64,000 nt of DNA from positions 13,451,663 to 13,515,662 of the forward strand of contig CM035808.1 of the NCBI GenBank assembly GCA_020466095.1, written 5' to 3'. A model generated the notes under the pieces. That model worked only from the letters and a program-made list of their open reading frames with translations. It was not told the DNA's origin and ran no database searches. How positions within the stretch are numbered: position 1 is the stretch's first letter; each line of letters starts with the position of its first letter. This document shows, one piece after another, positions 47,701-59,200 of the stretch. Both the position numbers and the translations under genes were made by a program. The stretch is from Chlorops oryzae (lineage: Eukaryota > Arthropoda > Insecta > Diptera > Chloropidae).

Positions 47701-50700
47701 AAAACGTATAATATAATTCGACACGTTATTAGTCCAAAGTAAATAGTGAATCATAATTTTTGACATATTTGTATATTCCAATTCACGAAGACGTCATACT
47801 CACACTAGAGCTTTTAGGGATGTGCTGATAAATCATAATAATATAATATAATATAATATAATATAATTATAATATAATATAATATAATATAAATATAATA
47901 ATAATATAATATAATATAATATAATATAATATAATATATATATATAATATAATATAATATATAAATATAATATAATATAAATATAATATAAATATAATAT
48001 AATATAATAATAAATATAATATAATATAATATAATATAATATAATATAATATAATATAATATAATATAATATAAATATAATATATAATATATATAATATA
48101 ATATAATATAATATAATATAATATAATATATAATATAATATAATATAATATATATGGAGAGTTTTGGTTGAAAAAAGTTTGGCTTACCTGAGCTTTCCAT
48201 TCGTTGACTTCCTGGCGCACCCACGCAGGTGATTGCTTTTGATATGCAATTGTCAATATTCCATGATCACGCAATTTCTCGTCGACAAAGAGAACATCAT
48301 CTTGGCAATTGCATAGAATTATCAAGGGTTCATATATTTCCGGATGTTTTTTCAAAAACTTTAATATCCACACCATCTTCTCTGTTTTGTGGCAAAATTT
48401 GATCGTAATGTTCGCTTTTCCATAAACGGCAGCTTCCAGAAAATCCCCGATTAGAAGCAATGGATGATTCGATATAGAAATAAGTTTTGCAAGCATTGGC
48501 TCATACATGCACGATGTAACTACTAATTGTGGCAACATTATTTTGCTTCCTTTTATTTTTGGTACTAAATTATATAGCCGTTTAAAAGCGTCTTTAAAAT
48601 CTTCTTTGGCACGAGAACGTATTTGGTCAATATCATCCAAAATAATAAGTTGAATTCGATTAGGATCGAAAAGCGGTTCATTATGATCATTGTATTCCAT
48701 TAAGCGTAAAAGGTTCGTTGGTGTGGCAACAAGTATGGCACATGACTCCAATAGTTGAATTTTGGTATTAAGAAAATTTTGCAGACCATAGGATAAAACT
48801 ATTTTTGCCTCAGTTGAATCCAATTTATTTAGCAAACGTGAACATGCATTACCAATTTCAGTGGCATTTTCGCTTGATGATACAATAACTATTGCCATTG
48901 GACCATAAGTAGGAGCATTCGTACAGTTTTGTATGGCTAATGTTATGGAGCTACAAAGTGGCGGAATGTAACTCCAAGTTTTTCCGGAATTCGAAGCGTT
49001 CACAATAAACAATCCGTTTCCACTTATCATATGCGGCCAAGCATAGGAATGTACACGATAAACTTTATCAATAAACATTTTCCTCATTTCATTAGTCACT
49101 GTTGGAGCGAGAAAAACGTTTCCCAACTTATCAGCTGGGCACAATGGAATTTGGGAATGGGCCAATACAAGATGCTCTTTAAAGTTATATCGCATCAATT
49201 TTTCATCTGATTTTAAAATTGGTTGATTTTCGGTGCTTTTGGGAAGCACTTCAGTGAGTAGCTGATTTCTTTTGCTATTTGACGAGCTATTTTCAATGAT
49301 CGGTATTGTTTTTTCTTTTAGGGGCTTAATAAAATCAGGCCTTATTTTCATTATGTTCGCTTCTTCCTCATCATCTTCCACATTACTTTGCGCTGAAGAA
49401 TATTTAGAATCGTCAGAATTGTCGGGAGATTCCGAGAAAAAAGATTTTTGACACTGCAAACCATTTTTCTGAATCTTAGATTTTGTTTTTTCATTAGAAC
49501 GGAGCGTGCTCGAATTTTTTTCTGGTTCTAGTTTTTCTTCTATCGTTGCAAGTGGTGAAATATTTCCTGTCTCTGAAAAACTAAAAAAAAATATACATAT
49601 ATAAATATTTAAAAACGACATATTAGATAGTGTTCTTCAACATAATGAAGATTTCCGCAATAAAATCTAAACGACATAGATATGTTAATATTATATTTCA
49701 ATGGAACTCGCTCTATTAAAAAGGTGTTGGCTTTGACAACTTAAATAAGCACAGTCATATCTCCTTTGCGAAAAATCGCTTCGAGAGGACTGAAATGGCG
49801 AGGAACATTTTTTCATGGTGAAATTTACCTGTTGCCCTCTCCTGACGAGTTCATTCGCGTTGTTTTAACTGATTTCTCGAGCACTGGTTTATTGTGCTTG
49901 TCTTGTTTTTTATCAATCTTTCCGATTTCTTCAGATGTTTTATCACTATCGCTTACTTTACGTTTGTCGGTGTTTCCCCTCGTAAACCGAAAATCCTGCT
50001 GCGAAATCTCACTTTCAGATGACTGGGATAAATTAAGCGCTTGCTTTTCGTTTCGTGTTGTACTCTTGCGATGCCAATGATTTTTATCACGGTACTCCAT
50101 AAGGTTTGCCAAATCGAAGCCTGCTGGAATCATGTTCTCAACCTTTTTCAAACGAACCTTAAGGATTAAAAGAGGACAATAATCAATACATTGGTTATAA
50201 TAAACCAATATTTTTATGTTCAATAAACTATTTTAAAAGCAGTATTTACTTTCTGAGATCCGGATTTCGAATTGGTCGAGCTAACGACAGATGCTGCATC
50301 ACCTTTAGTTGACGATTCTGGCAATATATTTCTGGTACGTAAAAGGTTTAAGTAACTAGTTCGGTCCAAAGAGCGATACGACGTTGCAGTTGAAACAACG
50401 GATATTTTATCAACCGACTCATCATCACGCACAGAAGTCTCGGATTTTTGGTTTGAGACTTCAGATATAGATTGTTTCTCTTCATTATCAGTTTTTGTTT
50501 CGACGTTGCCAACGTTTGTCGAAATCATTTTCGATGGATGCTGAAAAATGAATAAACATATTTAAAAATAATACTGTTCATCTGAACATATCAAAATATC
50601 TCTTACCTTTTTACGCATTTCCAGTAAGTATCTGAATTTTGGATTTATAGACGATGCCTTGCTACTGATGTTATCTTGATCTATCGAGGAGTTTTCTTCT

Positions 50701-51767
50701 ACTTTTTTTTCATCGTTTTTCTGCAGCTCCTCTTCATATTCAAAATCGACCAAAGAAGGCTTAAGATGTGAAGCCTCATTTTGTTGCAGCAAAATACCTT
50801 TGTTCATGTTCTTGAATGCCTCTTCCATTGTTCCAAGTTTCGAAGAGGAATCTCCAATATCACTATGCACGCTTTTCACATCAAAATCTTTAGTTGAGGG
50901 GTAATAATTTGTTGCTTTTTCATTGTGTCTTTCCCAAGCGGCTATTTTAAGATTCGCCGTCTTCATTTCATCTTTGTTGGGTAAGCAGACTTTATCATTT
51001 AGATCGACCATTGTTTCTACAGTGGGACACTTATTTTTCCCATATTTGGAATTTCCACTATTCGATTCCCAAACTTTCATCTGAGTTTGAGTCGATTTTA
51101 AGCACATTTCTGTGAATCTTTCGGAGTTTCTTAAAGCTAGCTTATTATGAATGAGATAATCGGATGCTCGAAATAAAATGCCACCATGGTTGACTATGTG
51201 TAGGTCACCCCAGAAATGATCATTTTTGCTTATTTGTACCGAGAAAGCAATAGAGGCTGCATCCGTCAAAGCTCGCTCAAGAAAATCGCAGGCTTGGTTA
51301 GTCCATTTATTTTTTATTTCTGTCTTCGCAACTTGAGCGATGAAATCAAAGTCATGTTCTGCAGGTACAATTTTGGCAATGCCACCACACCGGACACGTT
51401 CGAACGGCATAGAGTACTCCTCAGGTAAATATCGAATGTATTCTTCTGAGGTCTCGAATGGAAATCCATGATCGATCGCCCAAACTAAATACGAAACATT
51501 TCTAGTAAAACAATTTACTTGCCGTTCTTCAATTCGCGCTCGTATGAAACGCTTCTTGTTGGGAACATACTGTACGGCTACAAGGCTTTCTTTTGATGGT
51601 GTAAAATGGCGCGTTGTGCCGGAATAACTGTTCATGTAGTGTTCCGTTATTTTTTCTTCCAAATTGATGACTTCTGAGATATTGTCGTTTTCTGTGCTTG
51701 TATACCAGAACTGGTGCGGATTAATGAAATGCGTTATTGCAATGAACTTTTCCTCTTCATCTTCCAT
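44727..51767 (-). CDS. SoYb: SoYb/TDRD12-family Tudor-helicase-Tudor-CS protein
   Basis: Yb-family protein; in flies these work with Piwi proteins in piRNA production at germline and follicle-cell granules. Exons: 51767-50607, 50540-50250, 50157 to about 49829, about 49570-48188, 47824-47326, 47255-46461, 45774-45690, 45610-44727, roughly 1800 residues. Order: extended Tudor (about residues 60-190, YLVWAIDHGFPF), Ser/Lys-rich linker, DEAD-like helicase (motif I NSGKT near 48985, VATPTNLLRL, motif II ILDDID near 48640, motif III VTSC), degenerate helicase C domain (SKIMIHYLLW), a C-x8-C-x4-C-x3-H finger near 47430, second Tudor in exon 6, and a CS/p23 domain in exon 8. A second N-terminal Tudor plus CS favours SoYb over Yb or BoYb. 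Two joins are unresolved (exon 3 to 4, and the start of exon 5 near 47800). Confidence 0.85.
45981..46154. mobile_element. Divergent CAGTCAAACTT MITE in SoYb-like intron
   Basis: About 174 bp opening CAGTCAAACTTCCATA and closing TATGAAAGTTTGACTG, with TA at the left. Related in end sequence to the CAGTCGAAAC elements at 283 and 6189. Lies within the 46460-45775 intron. Confidence 0.65.
47834..48155. repeat. (TATAA)n pentanucleotide microsatellite in SoYb-like intron
   Basis: About 320 bp of ATAAT/TATAA units fill nearly all of the 48187-47825 intron. Because the pentamer lacks stops in some phases, both flanking frames run through it as Tyr/Ile/Leu repeats. That translation is an artefact of the repeat. 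Confidence 0.92.
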
Positions 51768-52078
51768 TTTGGCAAATATCTCAAACCAAGATAGTATGTA
51801 CTCTTATTCAAATGATTATCTCGAAATGTGTTTTTCTCAAATTACCGCCACAGGCACGCTTTAAAATAGGCATGTCGATCCGAGATCGATTAATCGTAAT
51901 ATCGATTCTTTGGAGCAAAAAATTCAATTTTTTTTTATCGATTCTCAGCAGAGCATCGACTCGTTGAATCGATCCCAATACGTGTTGATTTAAAAATTAC
52001 AAATGAGTTTTAAACACAAAGAAAGGCGGAGGCAGATTCGTGTTTTTTTTTTTTTTTTGATATGTTCATACACTATTT

Positions 52079-52409
52079 ACTCGAGAGTCAGACACACGAA
52101 CATGTTTCGGAACAATTCCATTTGATTGCATGAGAAAGAAAGAGAAGCGCAGAACATTTAACAAACAACCGTCTTTTTCTTCGCTCGTCTTTCTCTACTT
52201 ACTTAATTGTTTCAGAACATTTGTTCGTGTGTCTGAGGCCATTTACACGTTAAGACATTTCGATAATGAAACACACTTTTTGTGGGCTAGGGACGCGCGG
52301 GGATGTGGTATGGTAGCGTATTTTGCTCTTCCCCCTGCCTCCCTTACCATCGAAAATTGGTTTCATTATCGAAATGTCTTAACGTGTAAATAGCGTATCT
52401 GACTCTCGA
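52079..52409. mobile_element. MITE X, split by MITE Y
   Basis: Inverted ends: CTCGAGAGTCAGACACACGA at the left; at the right TTCGTGTGTCTGA is followed, beyond the inserted element at 52237-52397, by TCTGACTCTCGA. Removing the insert restores the inverted repeat. Confidence 0.65.
52237..52397. mobile_element. MITE Y, copy 1
   Basis: About 161 bp with inverted ends ATTTACACGTTAAGACATTT and AAATGTCTTAACGTGTAAAT. Flanked by TCTGA on both sides. Inserted in element X. Related copies lie at 52889-53525 and 53529-53843. Confidence 0.75.
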
Positions 52410-52415
52410 CTTATA

Positions 52416-52884
52416 GGGCCCATACACTACACCAGCATGCTGGCACCATCAAATGATTGTGCCAGCTGATTGAGCGTGTATGGGGTTGTGGTGCGATTGT
52501 ACCAGCTGCTGGTGCAACATCAAAAAGATTTTGATATTTTCATGATTGTACCAGCATGCTGTTGTAGTGTATGGTGAAAATTGCTCAATTGAAAGATAGC
52601 GTCGAAGAGGAATTTTCGGACATCGGAGGAAATATACGACATTTCTCAAAGATTTTAATGTCCTCTTTTTAGGGCATTTATTTGGAAATTTTAAAGATTT
52701 TTTTTCATTGTTTTTAGTGTACGTTTTACCTTTTGAAGGCATTTTTTCCAGCCGTACCCATGACATGTCTGCTCAAAATTTGGAAACAAATGAATACTGT
52801 ACCAGCATGTTGGTGTGTTTTGTGCTGCGAGCATGCTGGCCCAATCACTTGATGGTGCCAGCATGATGGTGTAGTGTATGGGCC
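52416..52884. mobile_element. MITE Z, long inverted ends
   Basis: About 469 bp. Left GGCCCATACACTACACCAGC, right GATGGTGTAGTGTATGGGCC. Subterminal CAGCATGCTGG and ATTGTGCCAGCTG motifs repeat inside. No transposase. Confidence 0.8.
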
Positions 52885-52888
52885 TTAT

Positions 52889-53525
52889 TACACGACATTT
52901 CGATAATGAAACAAATTTAGAGGCTGTTTCCACTATAACCGCATCTAGCATCTTTCAGCATTTTGGCAAGATGCGGAAAGATGCGGTGTGAATTTACATG
53001 CAATTGTTGTTGTATCCTGAACCGCATCTTCTGCGCATCTTTAAAAGATGCGAAGAAAATGCAACTTTTTCCGATTATCTATCGATTTTAACTGCACATG
53101 TCTAGTGAAACATATGTTAATGACCAGCATTTCAGGAATTTTTAGCAGCACAAATGGCGGGAAATCAAGAAAAAATGTAACTTTATTATGAGATATACAT
53201 ATATGTACATTATTATGAGAAAAATTTAATTTGTAGTTACTACTGATTTATTAAATAACTTATTTCTGTATAATAGTTAAAATATTCGTCCGAACAGTGG
53301 CCGAATATTCGTGGCATCACTAGTAAAAATATCAATTGTAAACAAAAATCAGCTGATTTGAAAGATGCAAGATGTGAAATGCCAAGTGGAAACACCAATC
53401 TCAAAAAATCTCATCTTGAAGATGCGAAAGCAAGATGCGGCTATAGTGGAAACGGCCTCTTAGATGACAAGTGAGGCTGGGGGAAGAGAGAAAAACGCTA
53501 CTATACCACATTCCCGTGCGTCCTT
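52889..53525. mobile_element. MITE Y copy 2 (inverted), split by MITE W
   Basis: Fragments 52889-52919 and 53460-53525 together match the reverse complement of 52237-52397 (GACATTTCGATAATGAAAC, then GGGGGAAGAGAGAAAAACGC). They are separated by element W. Confidence 0.65.
52920..53459. mobile_element. MITE W, PIF/Harbinger-type
   Basis: 540 bp opening GAGGCTGTTTCCACTATA and closing TATAGTGGAAACGGCCTC, flanked by TTA at 52917-52919 and 53460-53462. The 3-bp TWA target with GGC-rich ends fits PIF/Harbinger. AGATGCGG-like subterminal motifs are repeated near both ends. Confidence 0.75.
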
Positions 53526-53528
53526 AGA

Positions 53529-53843
53529 GGCCATTTACACGTTAAGTCCTGTTCCATACTAGGCGAAAGTCGCCGGAGACACATTTTGTTTTGATGAAGA
53601 GTGGGCCGGAGAACAGAGAGGGGTGCTGTTCTCTCTCTTCTCCGGCCAGCCCTCGCCATAAAAAAAAATGTGTCTCCGGCGACTGTCGCCTAGTATGGAA
53701 CTGGACTAAGACATTTCGATAATGAGACAGACTTTTTGTGGGCTAGGGACGCACGGTTATGTGGTATGGTAGCGCTTTTCTCTCTTTCCCCTGCCTCCCT
53801 TGCCAACGAAAATTTGTTTCATTATCGAAATGTCTTAACGTGA
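53529..53843. mobile_element. MITE Y copy 3, split by MITE V
   Basis: Direct copy of 52237-52397 starting AGGCCATTTACACG and ending AAATGTCTTAACGTG. It is interrupted after GTTAA by the element at 53546-53706. Confidence 0.7.
53546..53706. mobile_element. MITE V, PIF/Harbinger-type
   Basis: 161 bp with inverted ends: GTCCTGTTCCATACTAGGCG at the left, CGCCTAGTATGGAACTGGAC at the right. Flanked by TAA at 53543-53545 and 53707-53709. The uninterrupted site, ACGTTAAGACATT, is seen in the copy at 52237, which confirms the 3-bp duplication. Confidence 0.85.
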
Positions 53844-56280
53844 TTATTATAGATTATATCCTATAGAATTAAAAGTCAAAAAGTCGCAATTTTACTTAAA
53901 TAATGTGTGCTTGCATTATGTTACATAATATATGGCCAATATTTGGACTAAGCCTTAAATAAAATGGCTGGTATTTTCACTGAATAAAACATCCTCGCAA
54001 GGCAGACTAAATTATTTCCTATTGGCAAAGTCCAAGAATCCGCCGTACATTTTAACGTTCACAGATTCATATAAAAAATTAGGTTGCATTTTTTGAAATT
54101 AAAACATTTAAATACAACTATGTACTTCGCGGTAACCAGTGGGACGACTTTATGCAATTTTTTGATAAAATTAGGAGTTGTGGAGCAATGAATTTTCGTA
54201 CATTTATTTCTATTAGTTATATTAAGAAAATACTAAAGTTGCATCGAAATCGGGACCACCCAGAAAAATTGACTGCAACAAAATATGAACGACACTATTC
54301 TTTGGTTATATCCCCATCAATACTTACACCTTTGCCCAATTATTTTCTACACGAATTCATTATAATAGAATCCACGAATATACTCGATATAATTTTATTC
54401 ACATCATGTGATTACTAAAAAAATATTTTTATTATTTATATGGTTAATCAATAATCTCGTTACACATTCTTTAAAAATGCGCTGATTGGACGCAGCATAT
54501 TTGTATGTCTAAATAAAGGTTCAAGCATTTTCTGGTATTTTAGAATATTTAGTTTTATTATTTTGATGTAAATTCAAGGGCAAGGATGCGTCATGTAAAA
54601 AGATAATAAATAATTTATTACAAATTAGAATTAAATTATAGCTAAGATTAGTTAATACGAAGGGACTTTTTTTTGTTAAATGAAAATACTTATGAATTAA
54701 ATTATATACGGTTTTGTTTATATAAAAAAGCATACATTTTAAAATATTACAATTGCAGAACAGAAAACAAATTATATACATATATACATACACAAAAGCA
54801 TATGCAAATATATATAAAAATTTTTTTAATTAATCGAAAAAATTGCATAAATTTTTACAGTCGTTATTTGTATAGCGAAATTTTCATTCGAAGGCGGATG
54901 GAAGGGGCATGTATGAATAAGAAAACATGCCCTTTCAAATAATTATGTACTAAATGATTGAAAGGCATATTAAGGTCAAACAATTGAAACACATATATAT
55001 GGAGAATCGTTTACACGTGCTTTTTTGTCTTAAATTAAAGAAAAATCATTATTTTTAAATATTTCATATAAACTTTAACAGCTGATTAACAAGGTTATGA
55101 CTGTATTTTATTAAATTATATTGTTTTCCTATTATATTCTTAAAGTGAGTTAAGAGCAAAAGAAAATATTCGGAAAAATTGGTTGCATTCATATATTTGT
55201 CATGTGACTTTGCCAAAGAGCTAGAAAATTCCATTTCACGCAATAAAGTTTATATCATATTCAGCATTGAATTATTGTGGCACCATAACCGAATATTGAA
55301 AATATTTTAAAATTATTTGCGAAACAAAATCAACATTTTTGCGGTTATCTTACAAAATATTAAATTTAAAAAGGCGTAATCGCTGTTTTTCAAAGTCTCG
55401 TAGCTACGGAGTTGCAAGCAAATTTTTAAAATGGCCAAATGGAAATTGTCTTAAGCAGTTCGGGCGCTAGCATGTTTCAAGGAAGAATTCAATTATCCCA
55501 TTTCCCTATCACTGAATATATATATATATATATTATTAGGATTTACTGCACAAGACCGTCATTGCATCTGAGTATCAGGAAATTCGTTAAAGGAAATGAG
55601 AATCACAGAAATATAATATACATGCCTTAGTGCCTGATTTAAAGCATTGAAATACAATTATGAAATTTCATGTTTATTCTATTTTTCACAAAAAAATTCT
55701 TTTAACTAAGCTGATGTTCTAAAAACTTTAGCGCTCTCCGTTTATTTTTTTTATATTACAATTATTTAATATATAATTGTGTTTGCTAAAGTTGCATATT
55801 TATTTATTAAGGGGGCAGCCCATATAAATTCTTAATAGGCACTCACTAAAAACGCTATCTCTTTTGTCGGTTTGAAGTTATTACTCCTTTCCGACGTTGC
55901 TTTTTTATGTACAAAGTTTTAATATTTTCTATAACTTGAAACATAAGTATTATTTAGATTGGCAATTTCCTTTGCTATTCGGAGATTTTTTTTTAATATT
56001 TAGTATATATACCTTATACTTATACTTTAAGTTAATGTACATATTAAAATGTCCGATTTTTTCTTTAACTTAAAACTTATGAATCTTTTTTATGTTTATT
56101 GTGATGGCCATTTCTCAACGTTGTTGTTGTTGTTGTTGTTGTTACTTGTGTTACATCCGCATTGCTGCTGATTCTGCTGCTACTGCTGCCGTTAGTAGCA
56201 ATCAAGCGATTTGACTTTGTTGCTATTGTTCGAGTAGCATTATTTCCTGCAACCATTTCCGTTGCTGACATCGTTGAAGG
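53844..56280. other. AT-rich spacer, probable LRRFIP 3' UTR
   Basis: 2.4 kb between the MITE cluster and the LRRFIP stop codon. Very AT-rich, with TA runs (about 55518-55535) and a (GTT)n run (about 56121-56142). Open frames are short and low-complexity. Part of it is likely LRRFIP 3' UTR on the minus strand. Confidence 0.4.
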
Positions 56281-59200
56281 TCAAAGATCTTTGAGTAAAG
56301 CGCTCTTCGCGTTCTTCAATTTGTCAAGTCTTTTAAGCAGGAAATTATTTGATGTTTCAAGCTCTTCCAGGCGTTCTGTTGCTTCACGATTCTGTAAAAA
56401 GACTCTAAATTAACACTGAAATATGCAAGAACTTGGTTATGGATCAAACGAAAAATGATAAAAACAACATAAAAAAAAAAAAAACAAAACTAAATTGGGT
56501 TAATCATTTTTCAACTGAAAACGCACTCTTTACAAGCAGTTATTGAATAAAACATAATCTTGCACAAAAAGAGTTTATATGCGAAGTTATACAGATGTGA
56601 TCATGGAAATTTGAAGTAACATGGCGCCTCGACAGGCAATAATTATTGCTAGCAATCTGTCAACTTGAGCAATATTGCCAATGGAGACCGCTCATTTTGA
56701 AAAGATGGCAATATATGGCAAGCAATATTGCTTCGCTGCGATTGCCAACTTTGAGATTGGCAATGAGCTGTCATTTTGCTATTTGACAGCCGAATTTCAT
56801 TTCTATGAATTTTTCAAAGTGTGTATATCGTCAAAATGGATTGGTGCGTCGCCGATATTTATAAGATAATAATTTTTTACCGACAGTTCGAATGTCTTTG
56901 GGCTATAAAACCTCATCATATATATGTACTGATATGAAAAAATAATGCGTGGCTTCAAATGGCGAAGGAAATTAAAAAGGACTACGTTGAAATAAAAAAT
57001 AAAAAAATTAAAAATTTGCGAACTGCCTATATCGCAGAGAAGAAAAAATAAGAGAGTTTCTTCTTCGTCACACTCATCGCAAAGTTGTTTCAAGGCATCG
57101 AGAGCGCGTGCGCAGCGTAGTAGCCTGTTCGACGTCATTTTGAATATGAAGATGGCATAACATAAAAATCCCACCCTGGCAATATTGCCTCTACCTGTCA
57201 AGGCAATTTGACAGATTGCTAGCAATAATTATTGCCCGTCGAGGCGCAGCGTAATAGTGCGATTCATGCACGCTCGCAAAGTGTCTTCGCAATTTTTCCG
57301 ACGTTCAATGAACGACCCTTCGCAGGCACATCGCAAAATTTATGTTTATTCCTATAAAAATTGTTTACTATTTCGAATTAAAAGGCTTAAACCTATTTCA
57401 CCTTACTTTTTAGGTTTGTCAAGCTCGATAGACTGTGAAGATCGATCAGTCCAAACCTGTTTTATGAATAAGCTTTCTATGTTTTGCGAAGCAACTCCTG
57501 AAACATTTTCCATACAAATTTTGACAGATCGTTTTCGATTTCGAAAAAATTCGTATTTCGAAAAAAATGCGAAGCTGCATGAATCCCACTAACAAATGGA
57601 ATTTTTTTTTTTTTTGGTTTTTAGCGTTTTTTTGGTGGCCAAAATAATACCCCATTCTCAATGATTAATACCAATCCAAAAACCCTTAATTTTGCTTCCT
57701 ACTATCCCTCCTTATTTTTCTGCAAATAACAAACCCCAAATAATCAAGAAAATCTGAAATTTTAATACACATTTCTGATTCCGGAAACTGCGACTGCCTC
57801 AGCCGCTGCCTTATTGTAATTCAGTCTTACTTCTGAGTAAATCAGGATAATCGCAAAGGTTATTATATTTCCTTTGCGAAATTAAATTGGCCTCAGGCCC
57901 GTTGTGTGCTACTGTTCCCGTTAAGTTTTTCGTTGCAATATCCTCTTAAAATTTCAAAATTTTCATTAAAAAAAAATTTTTCCGAACCGAAACTTTTCAT
58001 CGGAATGGGCCTTAAACTCAAAGGCCAATATTGAGAGAGCTCGATACTCGAGACCTAGGTGTAACGCAAATATTTTGCGAACTTCAATCTCCAGAGAGTT
58101 CGCGCGAACAAAAGATAGCATAATTTCGCTCCTAAAAATTCAGTATTTTAACCAAGTACAATTTATGTTTTGCTTAAGGTACATGAATACTTCAGAATGA
58201 GCAGAACATCTCCAAGCAAAAATTCAAAAAGTTTCTACATCATTACTTGTAAGGGCCAATATTACCAAGCATATTTAAAAAAAATTTTAAAAATAAAATT
58301 GATTTTCATTTTCACCAACGAAATTTTTAAAATATTTTTTAAAAAATTTTAAACTACCTCAGCAGGTCGTTTAAGTTTTTTTAAAGATATGGTAACAGCC
58401 CTGTTTTGGGTGCTAGAAAACCAGCTGATTACATTCATTCTAAAATTTTACCGAAAAAATCTGCGCAAAACGAAACAAGCAAAGCTTTAAATTTATGGAT
58501 TCGGATTACAGCGATATGAGAGTGATGAAAAATCGCGCGCACACGGCTCCATGCTCTAAAATAATATTTCAATCATTTGTGAATTTGACTAACTACCCTG
58601 ACAGTGGAGCGTGCTGCCACATTTTGCTATACTTAAAAAAGTTGCATATTGAAAATGAAATTTAAAATAAAAAAAAATTTTTAATTTAATTTAAAAATTT
58701 TTTAAAATATGTTTGGTAATTTTGGCCCTTAGTGTTAAATTTTAGCACAATGAATCAGAAAAAAATTTCGATTTGCTTTAAATTTGAAAATAAAAATATT
58801 AAAAATCTTACGTAAAATTTTCATTTAATTGAGATCAGTGGACTCAAATAACTTTTTTTGCTTTGAGATATGCCAGTTTTTTCATGATTGTAGCATGTAC
58901 TTGAGTGAATGACATTTTTGATGATGCGTAGTACATGAAAACAATGCTTACATTATGGAAATTTAGTTAAATTTGCCAATTCGGAACAGGCGCATCATTA
59001 TGTGTCGTTAGAAAAATATTCAATATACATAAAAAAGTTTTACCATTTTTTTTTAAACAAAAACGGACAGAGAAACTTTACAAACATTCATTGTTGCTTT
59101 ACTTTGCATTGCATTCACGAAACAATCTGAAGCCATTAAAAACTCATCAAATACGCTTTTTAAAATAAGGAAAAAAGCACAAATAAAAATATTTTCTTAC

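Noticed and set aside
47814..48224. Tyr/Ile/Leu-repeat frames on the minus strand
   Set aside because: They are the (TATAA)n microsatellite read through; the true exon ends at the GTAAGC donor at 48187.
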